DNA from: Runella sp. MFBS21
GTDB taxonomy: Bacteria; Bacteroidota; Bacteroidia; Cytophagales; Spirosomataceae
Length of the DNA stretch: 64,000 bases
Direction: 5' to 3'
Assembly: GCF_029433105.1 (NCBI RefSeq)
Contig: NZ_JARNTW010000008.1
Span: 124,001-188,000 of the forward strand
Position numbers and translations under genes: made by a program. Below, in pieces: positions 63,321 through 64,000 of the stretch (the first letter of the stretch is position 1; each line of letters begins with the position of its first letter). The notes below the pieces were generated by a model. The model was not told the origin of the DNA, searched no databases, and worked only from the letters and a program-made list of their open reading frames with translations.

Positions 63321-64000
63321 TTACTGCGCCTTACTCAACCTATTTTCTTTTCTGGTTTTGGCCACTTGTAGTACATTTTTACCGATATTGATACCACAAC
63401 GTAAGCCTTCGTCACAGCCCGAACGATAGTGAATTCCTCCATATACTCGGCTGATACCTGCCATTTCAGCGGCTTCTCGGAAAGATTTAAAAGACATAAC
63501 ACCGTGTCCGTGTTTAAATTCGGTAGAGTCTGTAAAAGCTACATTGTCACCATGCACAAAACTCAAAACCTCTGCCGCTGCTGCCGAGATAGTACTATGC
63601 CCACTGGTATATTCTGGAAAAGGAGGCGTTTGTAAATAGGGTCTCCACTTGGGGTCAATATCAGAATTGATGACGGTTTCAGGACGGATTTTGTTGCTCC
63701 GATATTTTTCATCCCAGCAGCTTATGAACGCATCAAACAAAGCAATAGAGCCTAGCAAATACCCTTCTACACTTTTTTCAAAGGAAGCCTTGGTAGTTTT
63801 GCTAGCGGTTTCGTTGATGGCAAGCCAATGTCCTCCGGGAGTCATTTTTTTGTTGGCAAACATAACGTGCCCTACTACATTCATTACAAAGGGATTGTCG
63901 TCCCAAAACCACGCTATGCGCTTTTGCTCTTCCGTTAGGTTTGTTCCAATATCATATACTTCTCTGGTTTCTTTCCAAAATTCGCTGTTTTTATCCGTGT
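63321..64000 (-). CDS. PAP2/vanadium haloperoxidase-like protein (N-terminus beyond window)
   Basis: The frame is open to the window edge; 226 codons are visible. Motifs of the PAP2/chloroperoxidase fold: KYRSNKIRPETVIN (K...RP), FPEYTSGHSTISAAAAEVLS (the PSGH loop with Thr before Ser) and SRVYGGIHYRSGCDEG (SR...H...D). The catalytic His and the phosphate/vanadate ligands are all present. Upstream residues DDNPFVMNVVGHVMFANKKM are typical of secreted vanadium haloperoxidase-like proteins in Bacteroidota. Phosphatase or haloperoxidase activity cannot be told apart here. Confidence 0.85.
   Translation of the reverse strand, partial: TDKNSEFWKETREVYDIGTNLTEEQKRIAWFWDDNPFVMNVVGHVMFANKKMTPGGHWLAINETASKTTKASFEKSVEGYLLGSIALFDAFISCWDEKYRSNKIRPETVINSDIDPKWRPYLQTPPFPEYTSGHSTISAAAAEVLSFVHGDNVAFTDSTEFKHGHGVMSFKSFREAAEMAGISRVYGGIHYRSGCDEGLRCGINIGKNVLQVAKTRKENRLSKAQ

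Overview
The window looks like a chromosomal segment of a Cytophagales-type member of the Bacteroidota. The evidence is three SusC/RagA TonB-linked transporters (one partial), two SusD lipoproteins, a FecI/FecR-type sigma/anti-sigma pair, AraC regulators beside glycan genes, Bacteroidota-type promoters (TTTG, about 20 bases, TAnnTTTG) and giant extracellular Ig-like/DUF11 proteins. The genus is not resolved. No rRNA, tRNA or CRISPR array was seen.

Layout. 1-12996: the start of a SusC gene on the minus strand, then a plus-strand polysaccharide utilisation locus (ECF sigma, FecR, STN-bearing SusC, SusD, secreted glycosidase-like protein), then an AlkC-type DNA repair gene. 13100-22038: a minus-strand island of polymorphic-toxin debris. 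It holds immunity genes (SUKH, barstar-like, DUF6896-like, others), toxin tail stubs that abut or overlap the immunity starts, a truncated Hint/ParB-like toxin, and a truncated Ig-like protein with a possible metal-binding tail and its own candidate immunity gene. Two copies of a non-coding repeat of about 160 bp lie at 14225-14385 and 19255-19420. 22320-25564: a small hypothetical gene, a CE15 glucuronoyl esterase and a frameshifted amidohydrolase. 25687-48072: three giant minus-strand surface proteins (about 1310, 1647 and 2160 residues) that share the same DUF11 plus cysteine-rich C-terminal module and are mosaics of one another. Between the second and third lie an ISL3 element with one nonsense codon, a decayed IS3 orfA, and an IS4 element that carries a nested IS110 element.

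48527-61924 is a second glycan locus: three AraC-type regulators, a GH95 alpha-L-fucosidase, SusC, SusD, another AraC regulator and a Tat-exported beta-propeller protein. 61945-62925 is a minus-strand operon (ArsR stub, SRPBCC/AHSA1, DUF1801) with a clear promoter inside a 16-bp inverted repeat. The window ends inside a PAP2/vanadium haloperoxidase-like gene.

The most unusual signal is in the nested IS4/IS110 region. Both transposase genes are broken by six GC-rich insertions that each behave as exactly 16 nt. Removing them restores the conserved transposase sequence at every one of the six sites. I know of no described element with this behaviour.
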